NCBI RefSeq assembly: GCF_000829375.1
Contig: NZ_AP014624.1
Span: 4,030,001 to 4,094,000 of the forward strand
Length of the DNA: 64,000 nt
Source: Chryseobacterium sp. StRB126
GTDB lineage: Bacteria > Bacteroidota > Bacteroidia > Flavobacteriales > Weeksellaceae
Direction: 5' to 3'
Of this stretch, positions 33,595-42,493 are shown one piece after another (within the stretch, counting starts at the first letter, position 1; every line of letters begins with the position of its first letter). Under the pieces are notes generated by a model that was given only the letters and a program-made list of their open reading frames with translations, made no database searches and was not told the origin of the DNA. Both the position numbers and the translations under genes were made by a program.

Positions 33595-36500
33595 TTAATA
33601 TTCCCAATCCGCATCCGTTACTACTTTTCCGTTGATTTTCTCATGCAGAGCCTGGAACATCACAAAAAGTACCGGAACTACAAAAATTCCTAAGATGGTC
33701 CCGAAAAGCATCCCTGAAATTGCGGCATATCCAATAGAATGGTTCCCCATTGCAGACGGACCTACCACAAAAATCAATGGAAGCAATCCGGTAATAAATG
33801 CCAGAGAGGTCATCAAAATAGGGCGTAAACGAGCTTTAGCTCCTTCCACCGCTGAAGCAATAAGACTTTTTCCGGCTCTTCGTCTCTGAATAGCAAATTC
33901 CACAATCAAAATACCATTCTTCGCCAGAAGCCCGATCAACATGACCAGAGCAATCTGAACATAAATATTATTGGATAATTCTGCGAAAGTAATTCCCACA
34001 AAAACGCCTGACAACCCTACCGGAATAGCAATCAATACCGCAAATGGAAGGATATAACTTTCATATTGCGCCGATAACAGGAAGAATACAAATACAATAC
34101 ACAATCCGAAAATCATCACTGATTGTGAACTGGAGCCGGCTTCTTCACGGCTCATCCCTTTATAATCATAAGTATATCCCGGAGGAAGCACCTGCTTGCT
34201 TACTTCTTCTACAGCAGCCATTGCCTGACCAGTACTGTAACCCGGCGCAGCCATTACTGTTAAATTGGATGAATTGAAAAGATTGAAACGGTCTACCACT
34301 TCCGCGCCGGTGGTCTGTTTTAAACTTACCAAAGTAGTGATAGGAACCATTTGTCCCAGATTATTCTTAACAAAAAGCCCATTCAGGGATTCTTTATCCT
34401 GTCTTGTTTCCGGAGTGGACTGTACCAAAACTCTATAATATTTTCCAAATCTGTTGAAATCCGAAGCCTGAATACTTCCGTAATATCCTTGCATAACGCC
34501 TAAAACATCAGAAACATTCACTCCAAGCTGGGCCGATTTCACTTCATCTACCAACACTTCAAACTGCGGATAGGTAACATCAAATGTGGTAAATGCCACC
34601 GCTACTTCAGGTCTCTGCATCAAAGCACCCATCATTCCATAGGAAATATTCCCAAGGTTCTGAAGTTCTCCATTCGTACGGTCCTGAAGCACAAGCTCCA
34701 TCCCGCTCGTATTCCCGAAACCGTCCACTGTTGGTGTATTCAACACAAGGAAATTAGCTCTTTTATCCTGTGAAAGAGCCCCCTGTACCTGACCAATAAT
34801 CGCATTGATATTATTGACAGGCCCTCTTTTGCCACCATTTTTTAATTTCACGAAGATAGAGGCTGCAGAAGAAGACATGGATCCACTGAATAAGTTTAGT
34901 CCATCTACTGAAATTACCTTGTCTACTGCCGGATTTTTCATCAAAAGATCTTCCGTATCAGAAACTACTTTGGATGTTCTGTCTTTAGATGCTCCCGGAG
35001 CCAGATTAGCTGTTACGATGATAAAACTCTGATCTTCATCCGGAATAAATCCTTTTGGAGTCGTCATAGACATCCAGGCAAACAATCCTCCGAATGCTAC
35101 AATGATCGCCAATGCAATCCATTTTTTCTTCAAAAGGAATAATACAGCTTTTCCATAACGGAACGTCAGTTTATTGAAACTTGCATTAAATCCGGCAAAG
35201 AAGCGGTCTTTAAAATTCATTTTTTCATGAGCTCCTCCATGATGTTGTTTAAGGAATAAAGCACATAAAGCAGGACTCAGCGTCAATGCATTGATGGCTG
35301 AAATCACAATTGCAATCGCCAATGTTAAAGCAAACTGCTGATAGAATAATCCCGTGGAGCCACTCATAAATGCCACCGGAACGAAAACCGCAGACATAAT
35401 TAAGGTAATAGACACAATAGCTCCTGTAATCTCACTCATCGCAGACATGGTTGCCGCTCTTGGATTCAGTTTTTTATGTTCCATTTTAGCATGAACCGCT
35501 TCCACCACTACAATGGCATCATCCACTACAATCCCAATGGCGAGCACCAAAGCAAACAACGTCAAAATATTGATGGAGAAACCAAAAACTTTCATGAAGA
35601 AGAACGTTCCCACAATCGAAACCGGAACTGCAATTGCCGGAATTAACGTTGATCTGAAATCCTGTAAGAATATATACACCACAATGAATACAAGGATAAA
35701 TGCTTCAATCAGAGTATGAATTACCTGTTCAATAGACTGATCTAATGCTTCTTTAGTGGCGTACGGTATTTCATAATCCATTCCTGCCGGGAAAGATTTC
35801 TCTAACTCCTTCATTCTGTTCTGAAGAGCAATCTGCACTTCATTGGCATTGGATCCTGCCATCTGAAAAATCGCCATTGTTACTGAAGCCTTCTTATTAA
35901 AGTTGGACGAAACTGTATAACTGTACGCTCCGAATTCAACCTTCGCAACATCTTTCAACTTTAAAACAGAACCATCACTCAATGCTTTAATCGTAATATT
36001 TTCATACTGCTCAGGCTCCGTGAATTTTCCTTTGTATCTAAGGACATATTCCATCACTTCCTTACTTCTTTCCCCTAGCCTTCCAGGTGCCGCCTCCAGG
36101 TTTTGGGTCTGAATCGCACGGGAAACCTCTGATGGCGTAAGATTGTAAGAAGCCAACTTGTTCGGATCAAGCCATACACGCATAGAGTAATCTTTGTTAC
36201 CATACACCATCGCATCTCCTACTCCTTTTACTCTTTTTAATTCAGGTACAATATTGATTTTTGCGTAGTTCTCAAGGAAAAGATCACTCATTGAACCATC
36301 TTTACTGGTTAGAGAAACCATCGCAATCATACTGTTCTGTCTCTTTACAGTGGTAATCCCCGCCTGAATAACCTCAGCAGGAAGCTGGTTGGTTACCTGC
36401 GCTACCCTGTTCTGAACGTTAATGGCTGCCTGATCCGGATCTGTTCCCAATTTAAAGATTACCGTGATACTCAAAGTACCGTCATTACTCGCTGTAGAAG

Positions 36501-36735
36501 TAATGTAATCCATATTTTCCACTCCATTGATGGCATTTTCCAACGGCGGAGCCACAGATCTTGCAATCGTTTCAGCATTTGCTCCGGGATAAGCAGCAGT
36601 TACCATAACAGTAGGCGGTGCAATATCCGGGAATTTTGTAATCGGCAGGCTGACCATACCGACAATCCCGAGAATGACAAGCAATACGGAAATAACCGTT
36701 GCCAGTACGGGTCTTTTTATAATTTTCTTTAACAT
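33595..36735 (-). CDS. RND efflux pump inner-membrane transporter (AcrB-like), system 1
   Basis: 1046 aa, full HAE1 length. Start MLKKIIKRPVLATVISVLLVILG, followed by the family FPDIAPPTVMVTAAYPGANAET. Proton-relay acidic residues lie in TM4 (LAIGIVVDDAIVVVEAV). Porter and funnel domains precede the second membrane half (IYVQIALVMLIGLLAKNGILIVEFA), and the C-terminus ends FGTILGIFVVPVLFVMFQALHEKIN. It exports drugs, dyes, detergents or other amphiphiles using proton flow. Operon: membrane fusion protein 9 bp upstream, outer-membrane factor downstream, both minus strand. Confidence 0.93.
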   Translation of the reverse strand: MLKKIIKRPVLATVISVLLVILGIVGMVSLPITKFPDIAPPTVMVTAAYPGANAETIARSVAPPLENAINGVENMDYITSTASNDGTLSITVIFKLGTDPDQAAINVQNRVAQVTNQLPAEVIQAGITTVKRQNSMIAMVSLTSKDGSMSDLFLENYAKINIVPELKRVKGVGDAMVYGNKDYSMRVWLDPNKLASYNLTPSEVSRAIQTQNLEAAPGRLGERSKEVMEYVLRYKGKFTEPEQYENITIKALSDGSVLKLKDVAKVEFGAYSYTVSSNFNKKASVTMAIFQMAGSNANEVQIALQNRMKELEKSFPAGMDYEIPYATKEALDQSIEQVIHTLIEAFILVFIVVYIFLQDFRSTLIPAIAVPVSIVGTFFFMKVFGFSINILTLFALVLAIGIVVDDAIVVVEAVHAKMEHKKLNPRAATMSAMSEITGAIVSITLIMSAVFVPVAFMSGSTGLFYQQFALTLAIAIVISAINALTLSPALCALFLKQHHGGAHEKMNFKDRFFAGFNASFNKLTFRYGKAVLFLLKKKWIALAIIVAFGGLFAWMSMTTPKGFIPDEDQSFIIVTANLAPGASKDRTSKVVSDTEDLLMKNPAVDKVISVDGLNLFSGSMSSSAASIFVKLKNGGKRGPVNNINAIIGQVQGALSQDKRANFLVLNTPTVDGFGNTSGMELVLQDRTNGELQNLGNISYGMMGALMQRPEVAVAFTTFDVTYPQFEVLVDEVKSAQLGVNVSDVLGVMQGYYGSIQASDFNRFGKYYRVLVQSTPETRQDKESLNGLFVKNNLGQMVPITTLVSLKQTTGAEVVDRFNLFNSSNLTVMAAPGYSTGQAMAAVEEVSKQVLPPGYTYDYKGMSREEAGSSSQSVMIFGLCIVFVFFLLSAQYESYILPFAVLIAIPVGLSGVFVGITFAELSNNIYVQIALVMLIGLLAKNGILIVEFAIQRRRAGKSLIASAVEGAKARLRPILMTSLAFITGLLPLIFVVGPSAMGNHSIGYAAISGMLFGTILGIFVVPVLFVMFQALHEKINGKVVTDADWEY

Positions 36736-36744
36736 GATTTCTTC

Positions 36745-37902
36745 TTACAATTTTTTCTGTTGAGCATTTTTCTTTTGTGCTACTACGGGAGTTCCCGGCT
36801 GTAGTCTGTCGAAACCGGAAACGATATACTGATCTCCAGCTCTAAGCCCTTTGGAAACAATGAAATTATCCCCAGCTTTTCCATTTACTTCTACAGGAAG
36901 CATTTCTGCTTTTCCATTTTTGATGGTAAATACAAAAACTTTGTCCTGAATGGTTCTGGTAGATGCTATCGGAAGTAAAACCACATTGCTGTAGAACTGG
37001 TCTAATAAGATTTTCCCAGTGTTTCCACTTCTAAGAACATTATTGGGATTGTTGAATTTTGCTCTTAAAGTAATAGAACCTGTAGTTTTGTTAAACTGAC
37101 CTTCAACAGCATCAATTCTTCCCGTTTCAGCATACTTTTCACCTCCTGAAAGCAATAGAGATACAGCCGGAGTGTTTTTAATAACCTCATCAATGCTGCT
37201 TCCTACATACTGCTTCTGGAAATTATTAAAGTCATTTTCACTTAAGCTGAAATAGGTATATACCTGATGAATATCTGACAACAGGGTAATCGGCTCCTGA
37301 TTACCCGGTGTCATCAAACTTCCCAAACGGTAGTTGAATCTCCCGATAAATCCACTTACCGGAGCTTTAATGGTTGAAAAATTAAGATTAATTTTTGCGG
37401 ATTCAATAGAAGATGTGGACTGGCTTACGGCTCCCCTTGCTGCATTATAAGCTGCTTCAGCTTCTTTCACCTGAATTTCGGAAACCATTTTATTTCTGAA
37501 AAGCTCCTTTTTCCTTTCCAGATCAATTTTTGAAGTGGAAAGATTAGCCTGTGCTGTAATGAGTGCCGCCTGCGCACTTTTTAACTGCTCAGCAAATATC
37601 CTGTCTTCAATTTTAAAAAGTGGCTGCCCGGCTTTTACATAATCTCCTTCATCCACAAAAATTTTGCTTAGATATCCGGTTACCTGAGGTCTGATTTCGA
37701 CATTGGAAATCCCCTCAATAGATGCTGCATACTCTCGGGAAACAGAAGCGTCTCCTTGTTTTACTATTTCTACAGGAAGTTCTGGTGCCTGTTGTTGATA
37801 AGCTTGATTTTGATTATTTTTCTTACACCCCGTTAAAGCAATGAGCGAAAGAAAAAATAGGGTTGATTTTTGAACAAAAAATCTTTGCATAACTCTAGTC
37901 AT
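36745..37902 (-). CDS. RND efflux periplasmic adaptor (AcrA-like), system 1
   Basis: 385 aa. Lipoprotein signal FFLSLIALTGC near the N-terminus; a second in-frame ATG at 37890 (MQRFFVQK) could be the true start. Barrel-sandwich and lipoyl motifs: EIRPQVTGYLSKIFVDEGDYVKAGQPLFKIED, the paired hairpin (AQAALITAQANLSTSKIDLE), then STIKAPVSGFIGRFNYRLGSLMTPG. Beta-barrel and membrane-proximal parts follow (TGSITLRAKFNNPNNVLRSGNTGKI). It is first in the operon, with two direct repeats in its upstream region that suggest control by the adjacent AraC protein. Confidence 0.9.
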   Translation of the reverse strand: MTRVMQRFFVQKSTLFFLSLIALTGCKKNNQNQAYQQQAPELPVEIVKQGDASVSREYAASIEGISNVEIRPQVTGYLSKIFVDEGDYVKAGQPLFKIEDRIFAEQLKSAQAALITAQANLSTSKIDLERKKELFRNKMVSEIQVKEAEAAYNAARGAVSQSTSSIESAKINLNFSTIKAPVSGFIGRFNYRLGSLMTPGNQEPITLLSDIHQVYTYFSLSENDFNNFQKQYVGSSIDEVIKNTPAVSLLLSGGEKYAETGRIDAVEGQFNKTTGSITLRAKFNNPNNVLRSGNTGKILLDQFYSNVVLLPIASTRTIQDKVFVFTIKNGKAEMLPVEVNGKAGDNFIVSKGLRAGDQYIVSGFDRLQPGTPVVAQKKNAQQKKL

Positions 37903-37964
37903 TTAAATTTTCCGTACAAAAATCGAACGAAAAAAATTCAATCGAATTATTCAAAAAACCCCTT

Positions 37965-38084
37965 GTTTTGTCAAAAAGACTCCTTATTTTTAAAAACATG
38001 AGAAATATCATTCATAGATAATTTAAATGAGATATTTCTAAATTTTAAATCAAAAATAAGCGTTAGTTTTATCAAAAAGACACC
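37965..38084. promoter_or_regulatory. Two direct repeats upstream of RND system 1
   Basis: Plus strand GTTTTGTCAAAAAGACTCC (37965-37983) and GTTTTATCAAAAAGACACC (38066-38084) agree at 17 of 19 positions, same orientation, about 101 bp apart. They lie between the AraC-type regulator gene and the pump operon; AraC proteins usually bind direct repeats. Confidence 0.5.
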
Positions 38085-38105
38085 ATGAATACAACTCGCT
38101 CATTA

Positions 38106-39032
38106 TCAATACAAATCATCTTTTCTGTATTCTAAAGGAGCTCTACCGGTGTGTTTTTTAAAAAATTTACTGAAGGAGGCCTGATCAGAGAATTTAAGCT
38201 GTACTGCCACCTCATTCACATTTAGATTAGGGTTTTTAAGCAGCAATCTTGCTTCTACCGCCAATATATGATGGATAATATCTCTTGGCGTTTTAAACAT
38301 GGTTTTATTAATAACCTTTGTAAGATATTTCCGACTGATAAACAGCTTGTCTGCGTAGAACTGAACATTATGCTCTTCTTTGAAATGTTCCTGAACCAAT
38401 TTAAAAAAACTTGTGGTAAGCTCGTCTTCACGATGGGTAACCACATGAGGTTTTTCAATTTTCTTGAAGTAATTGTCTATTTCATAAATCACCAGCGAGA
38501 AGTGATGCCAGATCATTTCATTAAAATAGTAGTTATCTTTCTCCTTGTTATTCAACTGTTTCAATTCATCAAGGTGAAAATTAAGCTTTCTGAACAAATC
38601 CGGTTCATTCCTGATAATATGGGTAGGATCTGATGAAAGGCTCTTCAGGACATTATTGGATTTATAATTAAAACCAGCCTGAGAAATAAAATCAACAGAA
38701 AAGAAAATATAAGTAGCCTTATAATCTTCTGCAATATTTTCCACCCAAAAGGTTTCCGACATAGGGCCGAAAACCGCATCTCCTTTAAAAACTTCATAGC
38801 TTTTGTCATCAAGCTTAAAACCAACGCTTCCTTCCTGCACGAGGAAAATACAGAAATAATCCGAACGGTAAGGTATGTTCGGCTTGATGATATAGTTTTC
38901 CCTATCGATATCCATTACCACAAACTCCTTGATTCTAAGATCGAATCCTACTTGCTGCAAAACTTCATCAAAAGCCAGCCGTGAAACAAAATCAGGTTCT
39001 TTGGGGAGTTCTTTGCGGGATTTTTTAGCCAT
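38106..39032 (-). CDS. AraC-family transcriptional regulator
   Basis: 308 aa. The N-terminal half is a cupin-like sensing domain (RSDYFCIFLVQEGSVGFKLDDKSYEVFKGDAVFGP). The C-terminal double HTH shows FYADKLFISRKYLTKVINKTMFKTPRDIIHHILAVEARLLL in sequence and the second helix pair VNEVAVQLKFSDQASFSKFFKKHTGRAPLEYR. It is directly upstream of RND system 1 on the same strand and is its likely regulator. The inducer is not known. Confidence 0.88.
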   Translation of the reverse strand: MAKKSRKELPKEPDFVSRLAFDEVLQQVGFDLRIKEFVVMDIDRENYIIKPNIPYRSDYFCIFLVQEGSVGFKLDDKSYEVFKGDAVFGPMSETFWVENIAEDYKATYIFFSVDFISQAGFNYKSNNVLKSLSSDPTHIIRNEPDLFRKLNFHLDELKQLNNKEKDNYYFNEMIWHHFSLVIYEIDNYFKKIEKPHVVTHREDELTTSFFKLVQEHFKEEHNVQFYADKLFISRKYLTKVINKTMFKTPRDIIHHILAVEARLLLKNPNLNVNEVAVQLKFSDQASFSKFFKKHTGRAPLEYRKDDLY

Positions 39033-39268
39033 GGGAAATGGGGTATGAGGTACGAAGGTAGTGAAAAAGGCGAAATTGTGAAAAGAAGGGAACCATTGTG
39101 AAGCAGTTCAAAAAAGGTAGAATATACATAACCACCCTGTCAAAAATTCTTTGCATTTTCGCCACCCCTCCAGCGAAGGGGAATGACTGAAGTCTTGTGT
39201 TATTAATAATAGTGACTACTTTTAGGTAACAGCATCTATTTTCTATTCTTTTTTTACTTTTTCAAGTT

Positions 39269-40015
39269 TTATACTTCAACAATCAATTCCCTTTCATATC
39301 CATTATATTTTTCATCAATATAACCATGAGGATTACAAATGACCTCAGTTTTTCCAATTTTATATCTGGATGGGGTATGAATATGACCATGAACCCAATA
39401 CATGGGCTGGTGCTCCAGAATCATATCCTCCAAATTGGAGACGTACGCTGAAGTCAACGGATCTTCTTTATAATGTTCCGGTACGGATTGAATACTGGGG
39501 GCATGATGGGTAACCACTATATTTTTAAATCCTTTCGAAACTTCAAGACTCTCCTCCAGCCATACTTTTGAAAGCTGATGAATCTTAAAAGTATCTATTG
39601 TTCTCAATTTAGAATAAGAAGGATCACGGGTGATCTTTTTATAATCATTTATCTTGGGTTGGCATATCATTCCATATTTCACAGGGTTTCCAAAAATTGA
39701 AAAATCAGTCCATAAAGTAGTTCCATGAAAACGCACACCTTCAATATCTATGAAAGAATTTTCGAGTACAAAAACATTGGAATCTTCAGCAGCATTTTTA
39801 ATTTTATGTAATGTCTTCGGATAAGAGCCTTTATAATATTCATGATTTCCCAGCACATAAATGACGGGCTTATCCCAAATTGCTTCTTTAATCCATTCAA
39901 TTCCTTTGGTTCCCAAATTGATATCACCAGCCAAAACAACAACGTCCGCATTATCAAAACATAATTCAGTTCGTCCAAATTCCTGATGAAGATCACTAAT
40001 GATTTGTATTCTCAT
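39269..40015 (-). CDS. Calcineurin-type metallophosphoesterase
   Basis: 248 aa. All metal-binding motifs are visible: QIISDLHQEF (Asp-x-His), VVLAGDINLG, VLGNHEYYKG, VTHHAPS and HGHIHTPSRYKIG. There is no signal peptide, so it acts in the cytoplasm. The family includes phosphodiesterases and Ser/Thr phosphatases; the substrate cannot be told. An independent gene on the minus strand, with the MFS gene upstream separated by a terminator. Confidence 0.87.
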   Translation of the reverse strand: MRIQIISDLHQEFGRTELCFDNADVVVLAGDINLGTKGIEWIKEAIWDKPVIYVLGNHEYYKGSYPKTLHKIKNAAEDSNVFVLENSFIDIEGVRFHGTTLWTDFSIFGNPVKYGMICQPKINDYKKITRDPSYSKLRTIDTFKIHQLSKVWLEESLEVSKGFKNIVVTHHAPSIQSVPEHYKEDPLTSAYVSNLEDMILEHQPMYWVHGHIHTPSRYKIGKTEVICNPHGYIDEKYNGYERELIVEV

Positions 40016-40055
40016 GCTGCAAAAGTAATGAAGACGAATGAAAATAAAAAAAGAA

Positions 40056-40075
40056 ACCGATGTCTAAACACCGAT
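40056..40075 (-). terminator. Intrinsic terminator of the MFS gene
   Basis: ACCGATGT / ACACCGAT pair with two G-U pairs on the minus strand, followed there by a T run. It lies 40 bp past the stop at 40115. Confidence 0.65.
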
Positions 40076-40114
40076 TCCCTGCTCATATAGTTTGTGTAAT
40101 TTTAAGGCCGCTTA

Positions 40115-41503
40115 TTAGGAAACAGCAACTTCTGCCTGCTTCACTTTTAAGCTTTTCAATATAAAATAGAATAACATTCCAAGAGCTAAAAGAGCATAGC
40201 TAATCAAAACGATTAAATTCAAGCTTCCGACTGCAAATTCTGAAGGAAAAACCTGGCTCATTAATGTCATGAATGACAATCCAATCCCCGCTCCCAGGAA
40301 GTAACTTGTAGAACTCAAACTTGATGCCAATCCGTAATTGGAAGGCTCAACATCCTGAATTCCCATCACGGAAAGTGCCGTAAAGCAGAAAGTCATTCCT
40401 ATTCCGGAGATACATGCAGCTCCTAATAAAACCACTGCTAACGGATGGCCCGTAAATACTGAGATTAACAATAACACCCCTCCCGCCAGCATAAAAGACC
40501 AGCCTAATACCCCCATTTGAGAAGAGCTCAATCGTTTTGAAATGTGAGGTAAGATAAATTTAGCCGTTAAAGCAGACAGTACACTGAATGGAACAAGCAT
40601 TAATCCTGAAGCAGCAGCATTATAGCCCATATCTTTCTGAAGCATTAAGGAGATCAGGAATAAGAACCCGATGAAAAATGCTCCCAAAGTAAAGAAAGCA
40701 GCGTTAGAAATTACTAATGAACCATATCTGAATAATTTTAGATCAAATAATGGCTCTGCAACAGTTCTCAATCTAAAGAATACCATCATTAAAAGCAATA
40801 CAGCTACGACCAATGAACCTATTACCAGAAAAGGCTGCTCTTTAATATGAACCAATTCGTGGGTTCCATAGGTTAAACTTAAAAGCCCAACTACCATTAA
40901 TATTCCTGAAATAACATCTGTTTTTTGTGCCTTTCCATTTTTCTCATCTGTTGGTAAATAATAATAAGATAAAATTAATGTGATTAAAAGTATCGGAACA
41001 TTAATAAGAAAAACCCAGTGCCAGCTTAGATATGTACTGATAATTCCTCCTACAGAAAGTCCACTTCCCGAACCAATAGCGGCAAAAGAACTAAAAATTC
41101 CAATTGCACGGTTTCTTTCCTGTTCTTCTCTGAAAGTATTGGTTACAATAGATAAGGCTGCCGGCATTACAAACGCTGCTCCCAATCCTTGCAAAGCACG
41201 GAATATGGCCAGCATATTGAAACTTTCAGAAAGCCCAGCTCCTAATGATGTCAACATAAAAATCAGAGCTCCTAACAAGAACATTTTCTTTCTTCCGATC
41301 TGATCGGAAAGCTTTCCACCAATAATTAGGAAACCACCAAAGAACAATACATAAAGTGTCTGCAACCACTGCACGGTTCCCGCTCCAATATGAAACTGCT
41401 CCTGAATAGAAGGAATGGTTAAATTAATAATGGCAATATCCAAAGCCTCTACAAAAGTTCCTACCGATGCTAAAATTAATATTAAATTCTTCCTTGTATC
41501 CAT
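40115..41503 (-). CDS. MFS multidrug exporter, DHA2 (14-span) type
   Basis: 462 aa with about 14 membrane segments. Family marks: ASVGTFVEALDIAIINLTIPSI at the N-terminus (the D1 motif of DHA2), then WLQTLYVLFFGGFLIIGGKLSDQIGRKK with the GKLSDxxGRK loop (motif A), and LSVGGIISTYLSWHWVFLINVPI for motif C. It exports drugs or metabolites by proton antiport. It is divergently transcribed from an Lrp/AsnC regulator 143 bp away, which is the likely regulator. Confidence 0.87.
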   Translation of the reverse strand: MDTRKNLILILASVGTFVEALDIAIINLTIPSIQEQFHIGAGTVQWLQTLYVLFFGGFLIIGGKLSDQIGRKKMFLLGALIFMLTSLGAGLSESFNMLAIFRALQGLGAAFVMPAALSIVTNTFREEQERNRAIGIFSSFAAIGSGSGLSVGGIISTYLSWHWVFLINVPILLITLILSYYYLPTDEKNGKAQKTDVISGILMVVGLLSLTYGTHELVHIKEQPFLVIGSLVVAVLLLMMVFFRLRTVAEPLFDLKLFRYGSLVISNAAFFTLGAFFIGFLFLISLMLQKDMGYNAAASGLMLVPFSVLSALTAKFILPHISKRLSSSQMGVLGWSFMLAGGVLLLISVFTGHPLAVVLLGAACISGIGMTFCFTALSVMGIQDVEPSNYGLASSLSSTSYFLGAGIGLSFMTLMSQVFPSEFAVGSLNLIVLISYALLALGMLFYFILKSLKVKQAEVAVS

Positions 41504-41519
41504 ATATTCAAATTTCCTG

Positions 41520-41567
41520 CAAAATTAAAATTAACAGAACGTAAGTAAAAATTTTACATTAAATTTG
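41520..41567. promoter_or_regulatory. Divergent promoters and palindrome between MFS and Lrp genes
   Basis: Minus-strand box TAATTTTG (41520-41527) serves the MFS gene; plus-strand box TAAATTTG (41560-41567) serves the Lrp gene. Between them is the perfect palindrome GTAAAAATTTTAC (41545-41557), similar to Lrp/AsnC sites. Confidence 0.5.
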
Positions 41568-41646
41568 GAACAATAAAACTAAATAAACATAATAAAAAGA
41601 ACAAATTAACTGAAACATCAAAATTAACCCTATAAAAACAGAACAA

Positions 41647-42117
41647 ATGCCAACAGAAAATTATACTCCAGACGAAAAAGATCTTTCTATCCTGAGACTT
41701 CTTCAGAAAGATGCAAAAATGAGTGTCCGTGATATTTCGGCAAGAATTAATCTGAGCCCCACACCTACCCATGAACGTATTAAGCGTATGGAAAAACAGG
41801 GAATCATTAAAGAATATACCGCTGTAGTAGACCGCAAGAAAGTGAATAAAGGCATGATGGTTATCTGTATGATCGCTCTGAATGTTCACAATAAGAAAAC
41901 TGCAGGAAAATTCATTGAAGAAGTGAGCAGATTGAAAGAAGTGGTTGAGTTTTACAATATTAGTGGTGATTTTGATTTTATGCTCAAGATTCTGGCTCCC
42001 AATATGGATGAGTTTCATGAGTTTTTCATCAATAAATTATCGGAAATTGAAGGAATTGGCCAAACCAAAAGTATTTTTGTGATGAGCAGTATTAAAGAAA
42101 GTGCTCAAATTGTATAA
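41647..42117 (+). CDS. Lrp/AsnC-family transcriptional regulator
   Basis: 156 aa. N-terminal HTH (DEKDLSILRLLQKDAKMSVRDISARINLSPTPTHERIKRME) written here in parts: KDAKMSVRDISARINLSP is the recognition unit. C-terminal RAM domain: VVEFYNISGDFDFMLKILAPNMDEF, with the ligand-pocket GDFDF motif. These regulators bind amino acids and act as octamers. It diverges from the MFS exporter, so it may sense an amino acid and control export of it or of drugs. Confidence 0.9.
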   Translation: MPTENYTPDEKDLSILRLLQKDAKMSVRDISARINLSPTPTHERIKRMEKQGIIKEYTAVVDRKKVNKGMMVICMIALNVHNKKTAGKFIEEVSRLKEVVEFYNISGDFDFMLKILAPNMDEFHEFFINKLSEIEGIGQTKSIFVMSSIKESAQIV

Positions 42118-42493
42118 ACAAAATCAAATACATATAAGTCAATCAGGTAAATATTTACATTTCAACCCTACAATTTTCTTTAAACCAAGCAGGTATTGGA
42201 TCTGTATTTATTTTTCACTAACTTAGTAACTTAAATCTGCTTTTGGAATAGGCAGATTTCACTAAACAAAAAAGATGATGAGCGCTAAATTTATTAATCC
42301 AGACAACCATAATAAGCTGTCCTGTACTGCATTACCAATCAGGACTCCTTAAAATAAAGAAATCCTGTACAGTTTTATCCTCCATTAAAACTGAAAACGA
42401 CAAACTTCTCAAGAGTTGGCTATGTCTTTTTTTCAGACAACAGTATCGAGACTATTTTCGTCATTATATAAATGATATAAAATTATAGAACTC
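42118..42493. other. Noncoding gap with one hairpin
   Basis: No gene seen. An inverted repeat AAATCTGC / GCAGATTT (42233-42240 and 42252-42259) with an 11-nt loop could terminate the Lrp transcript, though the T run is short. No further structure recognised. Confidence 0.4.
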
